Positions 43,001-54,601 are shown, counted from the first letter of the stretch. The stretch: 64,000 bases of DNA from Petrosia ficiformis (GCA_947044365.1 OX345636.1:16541115-16605114); one strand, 5' to 3'. Translations and numbers: made by a program. The notes: generated by a model not told the origin, from the sequence alone.

Positions 43001-44150
43001 TCATAATTGTACCTATATATGTATTATGCTGTAAACATTGAGGTGTTAATGCACTTATGATTGTATGATTACATAACTTACACCAGTACTTTTGTAATGT
43101 ACAAAAAAATGTCCACAAATTATCCATCAGTCAGAAAAAAAATATGGAAACAAGAACAATAAAAATATTTTCAAAAATGAAAAGACAATGTAAGGTCATC
43201 ATAACCCAAAAAGGATGCGAACAAGATCATGGTTATATTGACACGGAAGACCCAAAATTAACAAACCACTTCCATATAACTCTACTTAAATACCTACACT
43301 ACTATGAAGCAAAATACAAAGAGCTGTACTTATATATAGGGTTATATGGAAATGGATTGTTTAATTTCAGGTCATACGTTAACCTCCTGTGTCAATATCA
43401 CCCTGATCTTGTTTGCATCCTTTTTGGGTTATGATGGCCTTACATTGCCTTTCATTTATATTGAAAATATTTATTATTATTAATTATTTTTCCTTTTCTA
43501 TATGCTCCTTTCGTTCATGAGCTCCTGCTTGTACTTTTAAACATGTAGTTTTAAACTAAGCAAAGAAAACAAACTAAAATGGCATTATGAAAATATCTAA
43601 TGAATATCATTATTATCACCACAAAAGGAAGTAGGCAGAACTATAAGACAGCCAATAAACTGAATATAGATTATTCTATATGCTAAACAATATGGACATC
43701 ATAACCAGTTTACTGTAGCCTTACATGCTCTTAGGTGCTTAAGATGGTGGGGGAAAAAGAGCCTGGATTCAACTGTTTGAATTAATTAACTATGTAATTT
43801 CTCTCACCCATGAACTGTCATAGTTTTTTCCGTTTCAAAATATAAGTATTATAGCCATGTGATCTCTGTTTCTGCATAGTACATTGATCTTGTTCCAAAC
43901 AAGGAGCAGATCTTGGCAGTATTATTGTGTACTAAAAATCTACTATTTAGCAACCACATGTTGTTTGTATGTTAATTAACACATGCACAATTAGCGGAAT
44001 CCAAGCTCACCACCTTAAGAGACTGGGTATGAAACCAGATTTTGGTTTTTGATAGTCAGAAGATGAGTTATATACCTTCCTTGTCATCAAAAGAAGTTGG
44101 CCAAACTACAATGACCAATTGGAATCTGCTTTTACAGTGATGCATTTCAG
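40100..44150. repeat. Duplicate block B, middle part
   Basis: Direct-orientation partner of 10228-12140, with extra insertions: a 566-bp TIR element (40355-40920), unassigned sequence to about 42000, a dispersed repeat at 42120-42350 (inverted copy at 46800-46985), and a (CA)n run at 42914. The open frame at 43144-43434 corresponds to a broken frame in block A (11128-11325) and to a partial third copy at 63590-63740, so I regard it as repeat sequence. A reverse-orientation relative of the 49.6-kb MITE lies at about 41790-41910. Confidence 0.6.
40355..40920. mobile_element. 566-bp TIR element with 9-bp TSD (TAGTCTGGCG family)
   Basis: Left end TAGTCTGGCGTAGCCACACC, right end complementary (TAGTCTGGCGTAGCCCGACC on the minus strand). 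CCTAACAAT flanks both sides exactly (40346-40354 and 40921-40929). A 9-bp TSD suggests a Mutator-like element. Noncoding. Absent from block A. Confidence 0.88.
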
Positions 44151-44760
44151 CTACCTCTTACTTATATTATATCTATGCATACCTGGAATAGAAGATGAAA
44201 AGTGTTTCTGGTATTCATGAGCTATATAAATCTCATATACAGCTCTTGTCTTTAGAGCACATAACAGTTCTTTTCTACTACAATTAGAGCTAGTATCTAG
44301 CCATAAAGTGAACATCAGCCTTCTGCACTCAGCAACTAGTCTGCCGTAGTCCACCCATTCACTGCGAGGGTCTGGCTACATGAGACTAGTCAGCAACATC
44401 ATTATTAGACTGTAACTTGATTGCCTTCAATTCATTATCATCAAGATTTAGTTGGATTCCCAGTTCATAACATTTAACAGTTCTAATATGCTCTTCAGGT
44501 TTAGCTGGGCCATCGTCTATGTTTTATATACAGCTCTTGTCTTCAGAGCACGTACCAGTTCTTTTCTACTACAATTAGAGATAGTATCTAGCCATAAAGT
44601 GAACATCAGTCTTCTGCATTCAGCAACATCATTTTAGACTGTAACTTGATTGCCTCCAATTCATTACCATCAAGATTTAGTTGGATTCCCAGTTTATACC
44701 ATTTAACAGTTCTAACATGCTCTTCAAGTTTAGCTAGGGGATCGTCCATGTTTGAAAAGG
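44150..44760 (-). pseudogene. Two tandem Death-like exon remnants (block B)
   Basis: The copy at 44160-44510 (minus) encodes LNLDDNELKAIKLQSNNDVA and, after a 52-bp insertion, ECRRLMFTLWLDTSSNCSRK and ALKTRAVYEIYIAHEYQKHF, ending at a plausible donor (CCAG|GTATGC, phase 1). Apart from the insertion its frame is open. The copy at 44540-44760 has a frameshift after IKLQS. Both correspond to the pair at 12150-12627. The Death-like assignment rests on helix spacing and the C-x2-M-x3-WL core. Confidence 0.55.
44337..44388. mobile_element. 52-bp micro-MITE with 9-bp TSD
   Basis: Ends TAGTCTGCCGTAGTCCACCC and TAGTCTCATGTAGCCAGACC (minus strand) form TIRs that make up most of the element. Flanks CTCAGCAAC (44328-44336) and GTCAGCAAC (44389-44397) match at 8 of 9 bases. 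The paralogous sites at about 12495-12505 and 44613-44625 read CTCAGCAACATCAT or similar without the insert, confirming insertion. It introduces a stop in the Death-like exon. Confidence 0.85.
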
Positions 44761-44858
44761 GCTGAACTACCGTATATAATAGATTGTAATTTAATTATAC
44801 CATACATACCGTATAGTGGATAGTTATCGCTAATTTCGCGAACTGTCGAAAATTAAAT

Positions 44859-45081
44859 CACGTGAAATTTTCAGTTTCGTCCCCAGATCGCCACGCCCTA
44901 CGGGCGAAAGACGGAGTTGCTTCAAATTCTTGGTCCAAGCGTCAAACGTCTTTTCCACTCAAAAAGGACGTTGGTTACAATGAAGCTCCCTTTTGATTGG
45001 AGAAGATGTTTGAGGCTTGAACGACCAAGAATTTGATGGGTGTGGTGGTCTGGGTACGAGACTTTGAAATTTCAGTTCGTG
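44859..45081. mobile_element. MITE-like repeat with CACGTGAAATTTT ends (copy 2)
   Basis: Left end CACGTGAAATTTTCAGTTTC; right end inverse CACGAACTGAAATTTCAAAG; internal palindromic part around AAACGTCTTTTCC. Matches 21730-21882 and beyond. Confidence 0.6.
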
Positions 45082-45199
45082 TGAGAGATGTCTTACGACA
45101 GAGCAGGATTACCAGTCCCGAAAGGTCCCCTTCGCGAAAGAGGTCCATGTCTCCATCACAAACAAACTATTTTTTCACAAAGAGCATTTCCCATCTTAT

Positions 45200-47870
45200 C
45201 TTAGTAACCTAATGAGCGTGGGTGTTAGTCTCAATTTCTTTTTTTACTGCAGGGTTCAATTCTATACCTTACAAAGAATATTTGCATAAATATACTCTCT
45301 ATCAAAATTTGATTCAGTTTTTGAGTTATTTGCAAAAGAAGTTTCCGATGTTGCAAACTTTGAAGTGTAATAAAGTCATGAAGAATCATTGTATTGACAT
45401 AGAAATTCAGATATCAAGCTACTGCAAAAATACAATTTACAAAATAGAGAGATTTTTAAAAATAAGGCTTTACTTTTGTTGTAACAATTTATTGAATTTT
45501 CAGATTTCTGACAATGGAATTTATCAGTGGGTTTACATTTTTAGGATAAAAACTCTCTATTACATTTGAGATAGTTTGCTAATGTATCTTGTTTGTACTT
45601 CGTATCTGCGAAATTTACTTTTATTTACCTTGAATTAGAAAGAGTGTTCTTGGATGCGTTTTTGTTCAAGAATCGTCCATTTTATAATAATATTTTTACA
45701 AAAATGTGTCTGTCTATCGGTAATAAAAATGGTATTTACATAAATTTTGCACGTCTATCGGTAGAATAGACTTAGATAATAGTGGTGACGAATTATTACA
45801 CTTTATTTCTAAATGAACGAATTACTGTGGGAGGAGATAAGAGTTATTATATGCGGTATCCTTGTGATAAAGGGTTATAGAACTTTTTTGTCAAGACTCT
45901 ACAACAAAGCGGAAAAAGGTAAAATATAGTACATATAAACACCTAACATTATACAATCAGAGCCTCTGAGAGGACTATATAGACATATATTATTATGTAG
46001 CCCTTTTGTTTGATGTTGTAATAAGCTGTTCATGGGGGTTGGTGTAAAATTTGCAAGCCCTGTGTTCTGTAATAATAGTAATGCTATGCTGCTGTAATCA
46101 TGGATGCCTCTAGAACCTGGAATCCAAAATTTTCTGTGTGTGTATGGGACAACATGTATGGGACAACATGCCTCAGACCCCCTACATGCATTACACAATC
46201 TGCTCCTAGTCTCATATAACCAGACCCAACCCCTCTGCAATATGATTGGAAAGACATACTGTGTTCACTGAATCAATGTGAGGCGAACACATATATATTT
46301 GTTCAGTATTGATAAATTATGATTACTGTCCAACAGCTTCATCTTTTTTGGATGATTCTTCATGATTCCCTTCCACTTTTGATATTCAATCAGCTTAAAA
46401 TTCCTTTTTGAGTATATACATGTACAGCAAAAAAGACATTTTCTTCATCAAAATTGTCACTTTTTATCTCTGACTCTGTCTACGTAAGTTAAAAGTCTGT
46501 GTTGTGTAAAATGTAGAAGTTACAAAAGAAAACGTTTGGATTGTGCATTCGTGAATTAATTGGTGATTTTTAATTTGATGTAAAATCACCAAACCGTCAA
46601 TTAAAAAACCGTGTCGATAATATTTTCATGTACATGTATATGGTATGTGTAGGTTTGCAATTTCCTTAGGTAAACCTTTACTCTAAATTTCACTTAACTT
46701 TGCACATATATTCCCAAGTCTTTTAGAGTTGTAATTTTTGGCACTTTATTATTTGTATCACAGTTTTTTATATGTTCTAAAGCATAGGTTAGATTGACTC
46801 GATAACAGTTAGTGGGTCAACCATTGGGAATACATCTTGAGCCAATTAACAAAAAGTTAATGCTGTTACTGACAATATAACCATAATTAACTGTGCCACT
46901 TGCCCAAAGAGAGAACTGTGCAGTGCTAAATAAGAAGCTCTTTGGGCCAATGGTGCACCATATGAGCATATCATAAAGGGTGGCAGGGAGGGGGGCTTGC
47001 GACACAGTGACACCTTCTCGCGATGGTGCAGGCCGTCACTCTCTTTACAGACATACATGTATGCAGGGTATGGATACAGTGAGCCGATTTTGTGATTTTC
47101 ACATTTTAGCTTCTTGTGTCTTGCTTCTCGCATTGTTGGACAACGCCCTGCTGGAATGGCTGTTTCCAGTGGAAACAGCCAGCCATTCCAGCAGGGCCTT
47201 TCCACACCACTGCATATAAGTCTACAAAGAGTGTGCTGAGATCACTGTAAACTGTTGTGGGGGCTACTGTTAGTTCTCACATCAGTTAAGTAGTGTTGTT
47301 TTAGTCAGCTAAATCTCCTTACAGTAGTTACATAACTACATGTACCTAGTGTATAACTAAAGCTTTATGGCCCATAAATGGACACTTTTTGAAGTTAGTT
47401 TGTGGCATACTGTAACTGTAACAAAGAAGTAGTCATTATCATCATACTAAAACAGCACTACTGATTTAAGCAAGCCTCACTCTTACTCTGTATTTTACAT
47501 TGAGGGACTAAATAATTGTTGTTTACCTTTTTTTAATTGAGTATATGTAGGTGAAGAACAAACAAGCAAGTGGACACACAGAAAACCATGGTATTTTAAT
47601 ATATGTAACTATTCTATGTACATACAGTATAAGTGTAATCACCACTGTTATTTATAGTTATCACAGTTTTAGTTATATGCTGTAAGTATAGTGAAACTAT
47701 TTAGGCTTACTAAAATGATTTCAGTTTTAGTCAACTAACTAAAAGTGCCATTATCGACCAATTTTATTTAAGTAAGATATTGCTGTGTACTTGTAGTTTT
47801 ATAAAAGTCACAATCCTCTACTAAAAGGGGTTTAGTTATAGTTAACTAAATCAATACTAGTACTTATATG
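45200..47870. other. No gene seen; repeats
   Basis: The open frame at 45222-45569 encodes an AT-driven Lys/Tyr/Phe/Ile-rich peptide with no recognisable domain and I do not call it. 46800-46985 is an inverted copy of the dispersed repeat at 42120-42350. 47145-47197 is a near-perfect hairpin whose arms read GCCCTGCTGGAATGGCTGTT. Confidence 0.55.
47145..47197. repeat. Hairpin, 24-bp arms
   Basis: Arms are exact complements except for a 4-nt AGCC duplication in the right arm. The GGAAACAGCCAG core also occurs in the MITE copies at 49648 and 50093. Confidence 0.7.
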
Positions 47871-47881
47871 TAATTATGTAA

Positions 47882-48120
47882 TTGTGTTTGTGTGTCTGTG
47901 TCTGTGTTTGTGTTTGTGTATCTTTGTTTGTGTGTCTGTGTTTGTGTTTGTGTGTCTGTGTGTGTCTGTGTGTGCCGAGCAAAATCCAAGTCATACCTCC
48001 TCGCAGTGCTCAGTGGGAACAGCAGATTTATCTGCTGGCTAACATGACTGGTATAAATCTACCCAACAGGGGACTGATACTGAACAAGGGATGTGGAAAT
48101 GGTGAGCTATCAGCTGACTG
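47882..48120 (+). other. Possible short exon after a (TG)n-like tract
   Basis: After a TGTGTC/TTTGTG microsatellite, 47990-48100 stays open and encodes VIPPRSAQWEQQIYLLANMT and GINLPNRGLILNKGCGN, followed by a consensus donor (AATG|GTGAGC). Sequence quality looks coding but I cannot name the family. It precedes the acetyl-CoA carboxylase fragment on the same strand but does not match that enzyme as far as I can tell. Confidence 0.3.
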
Positions 48121-48450
48121 ATTTTCACTACTCTTGTCCAATTATGATCTTAGGTTATTTGAATTAATGTCTCCCTCACTTAATTATTTAGACGTGTTGC
48201 AGCTTCCTTTTAGAATTGATTTTTGTCTCATGAACGTGCTGTAAAGCTTCTATCCAAGTCTGAGTAATTATCACTTAGGTGTACCTAATTTGATAGCTTA
48301 GGGGTAATTTTGTACTGTCGTATGTATGTGTGTACATGTATGTGCATACATACATGTAGTCATTGTTCAAGTTGCATTTTTATATCACTGTCAAAATTTA
48401 TTCATCTGATTCACAAACCTCTCATCCTCTCCTTCCCATTTCCATCTCAG

Positions 48451-48845
48451 GCAACATGTAGACCAATAAGTAAAGGATCTTACCTTAATTTGGGACAAAG
48501 AGATATTCAAGTTAAAATTTCACGGATCTAAAGCACTGGACAAGGTCTTTTTGTCAGTATGTACGTGTGTGCGTATGTATGTATGTAGCTATGTAGCTAT
48601 GTATGTATACATGTATATGCATGCATGGATGTATGTATGTACATGTACATGTATGTATGTATATGTATGTATGTATGCATCTATCTATCTATCTATCTAT
48701 AGGTTCTTGGTCGACAGGTTTATTTATTCATCAAATACTCAACTTGGAGGAGTACAGATAAGGTATAATAATGGTGTAACACATCTTACTGTACCTAATG
48801 ATTATGAAGGGATGTTAGCTATTGTCAATTGGTTGGGATATGTAC

Positions 48846-48897
<52 letters not shown>
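48451..48897 (+). pseudogene. Acetyl-CoA carboxylase fragment (carboxyltransferase region)
   Basis: A segment starting after acceptor CCATCTCAG (48442-48450) encodes ATCRPISKGSYLNLGQRDIQ and then hits TAA (48529). A second, after TCTATAG (48702), encodes VLGRQVY in one frame and NTQLGGVQIRYNNGVTHLTV, then NDYEGMLAIVNWLGYVP, in the next. These correspond in order to the carboxyltransferase stretch of animal acetyl-CoA carboxylase (TCRAIGIGAYL..LGQRTIQV and VLGREVY..QLGGIQIM-NNGVTH). The stop, a frameshift near 48725 and a microsatellite between the parts show it is broken. The frame then runs into (GA)n. The working gene makes malonyl-CoA for fatty-acid synthesis; this copy cannot. Confidence 0.6.
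48560..48700. repeat. (GTAT)n and (ATCT)n microsatellites
   Basis: Tetranucleotide runs lying between the two acetyl-CoA carboxylase-like segments. A (GA)n run follows at 48848-48897. Confidence 0.85.
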
Positions 48898-48900
<3 letters not shown>

Positions 48901-49527
48901 AAACTGTGTGCGGGCTACAGCTAGGTCACACATGAGGCATTTATAGTACATATAAAGTTGTTACATTTTAATTCTGAATGTAAACAGGACAAAAACACAC
49001 ACATTTTCCCTCCTACAGAGTGAAGTACGTCCTCATCTTCAAAATGATCCTGATAATCAATAGTCCTATGTGGGTGAGGATCCAATAGCTGGTATTCTGG
49101 CCAAGAAGATGTCTGTAAGTTTATGTAATTACGAAATATAATAGCTGAGATGTCCCCAGAAAATTACGGGCACATCTAAGCACATGTAATACTCATACAA
49201 ATAGCATGTTAATAGTAGTGTGTAGCAATTGAATTGGCTCAGTATAATCACTATGAGAGATTATATAAATGATGACACCACAAAGGGATATTTTTCTCCA
49301 TATACATGTATCTACACCTGCTATGTGGCTAGATTCTGAGGTTGCCCACAATCACAGCCTCTGGGTGTGTTATACATGTCTATCTGAACAACTTTCTCAC
49401 ATACATGTATGTATGTATGTAAGTATGTATATACATGTATGTATGTATGTATGTATGTATGTATGTATGTATGTATGTGTGTGCATATGCATGTACGTAT
49501 GTATGTATGTATGTATGTATGTGTATG

Positions 49528-49561
<34 letters not shown>

Positions 49562-49647
49562 TATATGTGTGTGCATATGCATGTAGGTATGTATGTATGT
49601 ATGTATGTATGTGTATGTATATACATGTATGTATGTATGTATGTATG

Positions 49648-49811
49648 CAGGGGTGTGGAAACAGCCAGTCATGCAGGACATTGTCCGATAAATCTAGAGA
49701 ATGTCCGGTAAAACGAAACTGAACTGTATACAAAGTATATGGGGAGCAGGACAAGAGTGGCAAAAATAGGCCAAAATGTCCGGCAGTTGGCTCAATGTTT
49801 CCACACCCCTG
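49648..49811. mobile_element. 164-bp hAT-like MITE, copy 1
   Basis: TIR CAGGGGTGTGGAAAC / GTTTCCACACCCCTG. Flanks TATGTATG on both sides fit an 8-bp TSD, though the tetranucleotide repeat makes this uninformative alone. An older inverted relative lies at about 41790-41910. Confidence 0.75.
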
Positions 49812-49980
49812 TATGTATGTATGTATGTATGTATGTTTGTATGTATGTACATGTATGTATGTACATATGTATGTGTGTATGTATGATTGTATTGTATGTA
49901 TGTATGTATGTATGTATGTATGTATGTGTGTGCATATGCATGTAGGTATGTATGTATGTATGTATGTATGTATGTGTATG

Positions 49981-50011
<31 letters not shown>

Positions 50012-50092
50012 ATATGTGTGTGCATATGCATGTAGGTATGTATGTATGTATGTATGTATGTGTATGTATATACATGTATGTATGTATGTATG

Positions 50093-50256
50093 TAGGGGTG
50101 TGGAAACAGCCAGTCATGCAGGACATTGACCAATAAATCTAGAGAATGTCCGGTAAAACGAAACTGAACTGTATACAAAGTATATGGGGAGCAGGACAAG
50201 AGTGGCAAAAATAGGCCAAAATGTCCGGCAGTTGGCTCAATGTTTCCACACCCCTG
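50093..50256. mobile_element. 164-bp hAT-like MITE, copy 2
   Basis: Nearly identical to 49648-49811 (first base C to T, GTCCG to GACCA near the left end). Equal length and matching flanks point to segmental duplication instead of independent insertion. Confidence 0.75.
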
Positions 50257-50425
50257 TATGTATGTATGTATGTGTATATGTGTGTGTATATGCATGTACA
50301 ATTGTAGGTATGTATGTATGTATGTATGTATGTGTATGTATGTATGTATGTATGTATGTATGTACATATGTATGTGTGTATGTATGATTGTATTGTATGT
50401 ATGTATGTATGTATGTATGTATGGC

Positions 50426-51600
50426 ACCAAGGTATTTGGATTGTTTCCTTAGCCAGTGAATATTTGTAAACCAAGCCATTAGTAACAGTGTTTTTATTAT
50501 CCATTCTGTGTTCTAAAAGTCCGGACATCCTGTTACCATTTCTGTCACCAATTTATTGTAATATGGAATTTGTAACTTTTGCAGTTTATTCAACTTTGAT
50601 TTTGTAAATTATTATAAATTATTTCCTCAGTTCACTTTAATTACATGACCTGTGCTCTTTTAAGAATGATGCACAAAGTTATGTACAAAATGTATATAAT
50701 ATGGCTTCGAGGTGTGTATCAGCAATATCAGACCTGAACCCCAAGATAGCAGCCCAAGGCTATAAGCCACGGGCTGCTATCAAGGGGTGAAGGGCTGATA
50801 TTGCTGATATTGCTGATACACACCGAGAAGCCATGCTATATATAATATATTCTTTACCTACATGTAACATGTACATCAATGTTACCTGGACTTCTCAATT
50901 TACAACTTCACTGTGCATGCTCAGACTGCAATCTATCATTATAAGTCTTTTATCAGCCCTGTGGTTTCATATCCACCTGTGGTTGGGTGTATATCTTGTA
51001 TATAACACCTGTCTGTAACTTTGATGTGGCTATTAGCTATGGATGATATAAGATATGATAAAGGACCTCAGTCTGGTAACAATTTTGAAGGTCTTGTATC
51101 CAATGGTTTTCCTGCATAGTAGGGGGTCATTTAATCACCACTTCCATGTCATGGTTTGGCAAATTAAAATATGTAGATAGATACTGGTTTTTCTCAATCT
51201 GATTTTTCAAAAAGTTTATGGATGATGGTTCTATGGGAGGATAGTGACGGATGGTATGTGACGAATGGAACTCTGTCTGTAGGCTGTTTAAGACTCTCAT
51301 TTCAACTATTTTCATATACTCTATTTGATGGAAGGATTGATGGTAGTTTCCCTGTGTAACCTCTATTCACTTTCAGTAAACAGCCACAGCCCACAGAGCA
51401 GATGTCACACATAAATAAATACAAAAACCAGTATCTACAAATATGCCAAACCACTCTACAACATGGAAGTGGTGATTATTGGTTCCCCTTCTATGCAAAA
51501 TACCCATGACCTTCAAACTGGTTTCCCTACTGTGATGAACCTGAGAATGGCAGCTGCTAATTGTTAACACCTGATAAGGATCATACCTTATATCTTTGTG
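50426..51600. other. No gene seen; foldback at 50698-50842
   Basis: 50698-50842 is an inverted repeat (arms ATGGCTTCGAGGTGTGTATC and inverse; centre near 50765) that may be a MITE in a TA-rich target. Other open frames here are short and unsupported. Confidence 0.55.
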
Positions 51601-51611
51601 CTGTGCATTTT

Positions 51612-51712
51612 TATGGCCTGTAGGGCCATCCCTTATGATTGCCAATAATGTAATTAAGGAAGTTGGGTCATTCTGGAGGGTTTGGTCAATTAATGGGCAT
51701 GGCACATAATAG
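51612..51712 (+). repeat. Dispersed ~150-bp unit, copy 2 (deleted)
   Basis: ATGGCCTGTAGGGCCATCCC, AAGGAAGTTGGGTCATTCTG and TTGGTCAATTAATGGGCATG match copies at 38980 and 61785 but the middle is missing. Confidence 0.6.
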
Positions 51713-52378
51713 AAAGCATTCTCTAACTCTACAGACCAGCAGATGATTATAACTTACATAGAAACATTAATATAAAAGCTGTTCTGCCTGAAAGTTCTAC
51801 AAGATCCTTTAAAAAATAAGAAGAGTAGATAATCAAAATAATAACTATAACAGGCTGTTGTGCTTTGGGCATGATAAAGTCAGCCATGATTAATGAATGT
51901 TGGACACCACAAAGCAATCATAGGGATACTTTTTTGCCATATATCTTTACCAGACATAGTAGGTAGGACCTCAGGTTTAGAATCTTCAAATATTTTCTTT
52001 ATTAGCTAGCAATATCAGGGTATTTCTAGAATATTATATTGTGACGTTATTGTGAAATTTCACTACTGCATGTACATTGCCAAAGGTGTACTAGATGCAT
52101 ACAGTAATACATTTATACAGTAAGGGACAGAAACTTATTGTTGTCTGAGGCTCCCTGATGATCTACTGTGTGTAACATTAGCACAGTTTGAAGAATGTTT
52201 CAATGTGGTAAGTTTAACATTCATGTGTACATGTAGTCATACTTACAAATTAGGGTAAGGGTCAATGACTACACATTATATGTAGGCCTTTTAAGGTCAA
52301 CACATGAGGCCTTTTCAGGATGGATAAGGGATAAAAGTTAGCCAGGAAAACATTGCATGTGCATGTGCAAACTTTGCT

Positions 52379-52461
<83 letters not shown>

Positions 52462-52491
52462 CACACGCACACACACGCACACACACACAAC

Positions 52492-52527
<36 letters not shown>

Positions 52528-53090
52528 CACACACACACACACACACACAATTTGTGTGTCCAGATACAAGAAGATATATAGGCATTGTCTTGTTCCCAAA
52601 GGATTGCATGATTATATAAGAGTAACAGGTGGTAGCTGTTAACTCTGTGTGCTCCAATAATGACACTTTTGTTTTCTGGTCTATTTTGCTACCAAGTAAT
52701 ACAAATATATGAAGGATGCAAGTAAGAACAGTGAAGTTTGAAGTTGCTACATGATGTTGGTTGTTTCTCCCCTGGAATCACTGATGGTAGAGCAACTTTT
52801 TAATCGTTAAGAATGAATGTCTGCTGCCTTTTTTCTTGTACGTATATCAATCATATTTCTCAGAAATGTACATAGTATCCATGTATCCAGACACACATGT
52901 ACATGTATGTTATGTATGCATGTTAATGGTAGTGTGTAGCAATTTTTATGATGATTTGGTAATAGTCTGTTGTTTTTCAGCATGAGAAAGTCAGGCATGA
53001 TTACTGAATGTGGGACACCACAAAGCAATCATAGGGGATACTGTATGTCTTCATCAATTATGTGTTTTCTTTTCTCACAGTGATTCCAAT
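51713..53090. other. No gene seen; (CA)n microsatellite and repeats
   Basis: (CA)n occupies 52380-52550. The stretch CCACAAAGCAATCATAGGG with its surroundings occurs at 51868-51930 and again at 52978-53040. The only long open frames are translations of the microsatellite. Confidence 0.65.
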
Positions 53091-53129
53091 CCACATTTGT
53101 TTGTGTCAGGGGTGATACATTACATTAAT

Positions 53130-53840
53130 GTAACCTAAATACCAACAAAAGGACCTCAGGTTGACATACAGAGGAGATACATGTCCAGGTTAGAGTTCTA
53201 TTGTGTGCCCCTGTGTGTGACAAAATGACTACTTTTAGTTATAGTCGTAGTATGCCTGGTTTCTCAAACTTTTAGTTTAATTATAGTTTAGGTAATTACT
53301 AAAAGGGACTAAAAATCCCCTTTCTCATACACATACTAGTGTTGTTTTAGTTAATTATAACTATAACTAAAACCCTTTTTAGTAAGGTATTTTGACTTTT
53401 AGTTATAACCGTAACTAACTAAAATGACAATATATAATCAGTTTGATGAAAAGCTCATACCTCACTATATTAAGTCACATGATCAGTCTTTGTCACATGC
53501 AAACCCACAGTACCCACAGTATCAACCCCAGCCACACACATTGAATTTCTTGACTCAGACAGTTTACCCTTCTTATTTTGTCAACATTCTTTACCTCATG
53601 AAAGATGATCACATAAGAACTTAATAATGTGTAATGATTAGGTGACTAGTATAATGTGGGTCAATGTCAACTGATGTGCACTGAATAATAGAGGCCATTC
53701 ACGATCTCTGGAGTACTCATCAGTATACATGACCCCAAACAATGGCATTAAACAATTACACCACCATTGTATAATAATGTTGTGGAGATACTAATTTGTG
53801 TAGCTACTTGTTGTTTTAGTATTTAAGTGCTTTAAAAACG
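53130..53840 (+). repeat. Duplicated block, copy 1 (partner 56250-57665)
   Basis: It shares AAAGGACCTCAGGTTGACAT, GAGATACATGTCCAGGTTAG, AACTAAAACCCTTTTTAGTA and TCACATGATCAGTC through to AGTATTTAAGTGCTTTAAAA with copy 2. Copy 2 carries a 635-bp element (56718-57352) missing here. Copy 1 carries a 763-bp insert at its right end. Similarity resumes at 54602-54700. Confidence 0.75.
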
Positions 53841-54601
53841 AGCGCCGTCAGGACGGGACCCTCGCCTATGTGGCAAAGTAATACAAAGCACTACAATTGT
53901 TTTCAAAATATAATAAAGTTTGTGTATGAAACAAACAATACTTTTTTTTTACATGGAATACACATAAATTTGATAAACATTTATGGGGATTAAAACTGTT
54001 ATAACTTTATATCCTAAAAGACAAAATAAGAATATCAATGAAAGAAATGTATAATTTGTATATATATCTTACATCTTATTCTCTGTTTTCCTTCGAAAAA
54101 CAATGAAAAATGTCTGAAGTCTAACTCTAAAGTCTCCAACGTGTTTAGTACGTGACGCTTTGCTGCAAGCATGCGCACGTGCACATACCTGTAGGTGGAG
54201 CTAGGTAGCTTTCTATTTTGCAACAATGGTGGTGTAGTAGCAACCATTACCTCGATTGTTTTTGGTTTGAAGTGTTTCTTGGCGAGCGACAGCCATGAAA
54301 CAGGATCACTTGTGTTTTGTGTGTCCATATTTACTCTCGTTATTGCCCTCGTTTCATCCTAAAGTCGTAAAACGGCAACTGTGAGTTATAAAAATTGTCA
54401 TAACTTTAGAACCAAAAGGTTTTAGAAGAATTCCTACGTTATTTTTTTTCCTTGTATAATTTGAAGTCTACCAGTACCCCTTTTGAAATGTCAATGTTTA
54501 TATTTTTCAGAAAAATTGCTAACACACACACACACAGATACACAGACACACAGACAAAACGATTACCGTACCCTTCCGCCTACGCTACGCGGCGAGGGTA
54601 A
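53839..54601. mobile_element. 763-bp insertion absent from the paralogous block
   Basis: Comparison with 57650-57665 (GTGCTTTAAAAATGAATGCA) places an insertion between CTTTAAAAA and TGAATGCA. It starts CGAGCGCCGTCAGGACGGGA and ends GGCGAGGGTAA. The tail (ATTACCGTACCCTTCCGCC..GCGAGGGTAATG) recurs at 11019-11066 and 42938-42990, and the 54360-54500 part resembles 36300-36420, so it is an interspersed repeat family. No clear TSD or long TIR; class unknown. Confidence 0.6.

Larger units (their letters stand above)
49405..50425. repeat. (ATGT)n microsatellite block containing two MITE copies
   Basis: About 1 kb of TATG/TGTA tetranucleotide repeats. A unit of about 445 bp (MITE plus flanking repeats with the marker GTGTGCATATGCATGTAGG) is present about twice in tandem. 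All long open frames here, on both strands, are repeat translations and not genes. Confidence 0.88.

Noticed and set aside
43144..43434. 96-codon plus-strand frame in block B
   Set aside because: The paralogous sequence in block A is broken differently and the third partial copy at 63590 is also not open, so it is repeat sequence without protein constraint.
45222..45569. 115-codon plus-strand frame
   Set aside because: Composition (Ile, Tyr, Lys, Phe, Asn) follows AT bias; no domain, no splice context and no paralogue seen.
49269..50528. Long open frames on both strands rich in Met-Tyr-Val-Cys or His-Thr-Tyr-Ile
   Set aside because: They are translations of the (ATGT)n tetranucleotide repeat in all frames and have no coding signature.
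52262..52666. Open frames rich in Cys-Val or His-Thr
   Set aside because: Translations of the (CA)n microsatellite.
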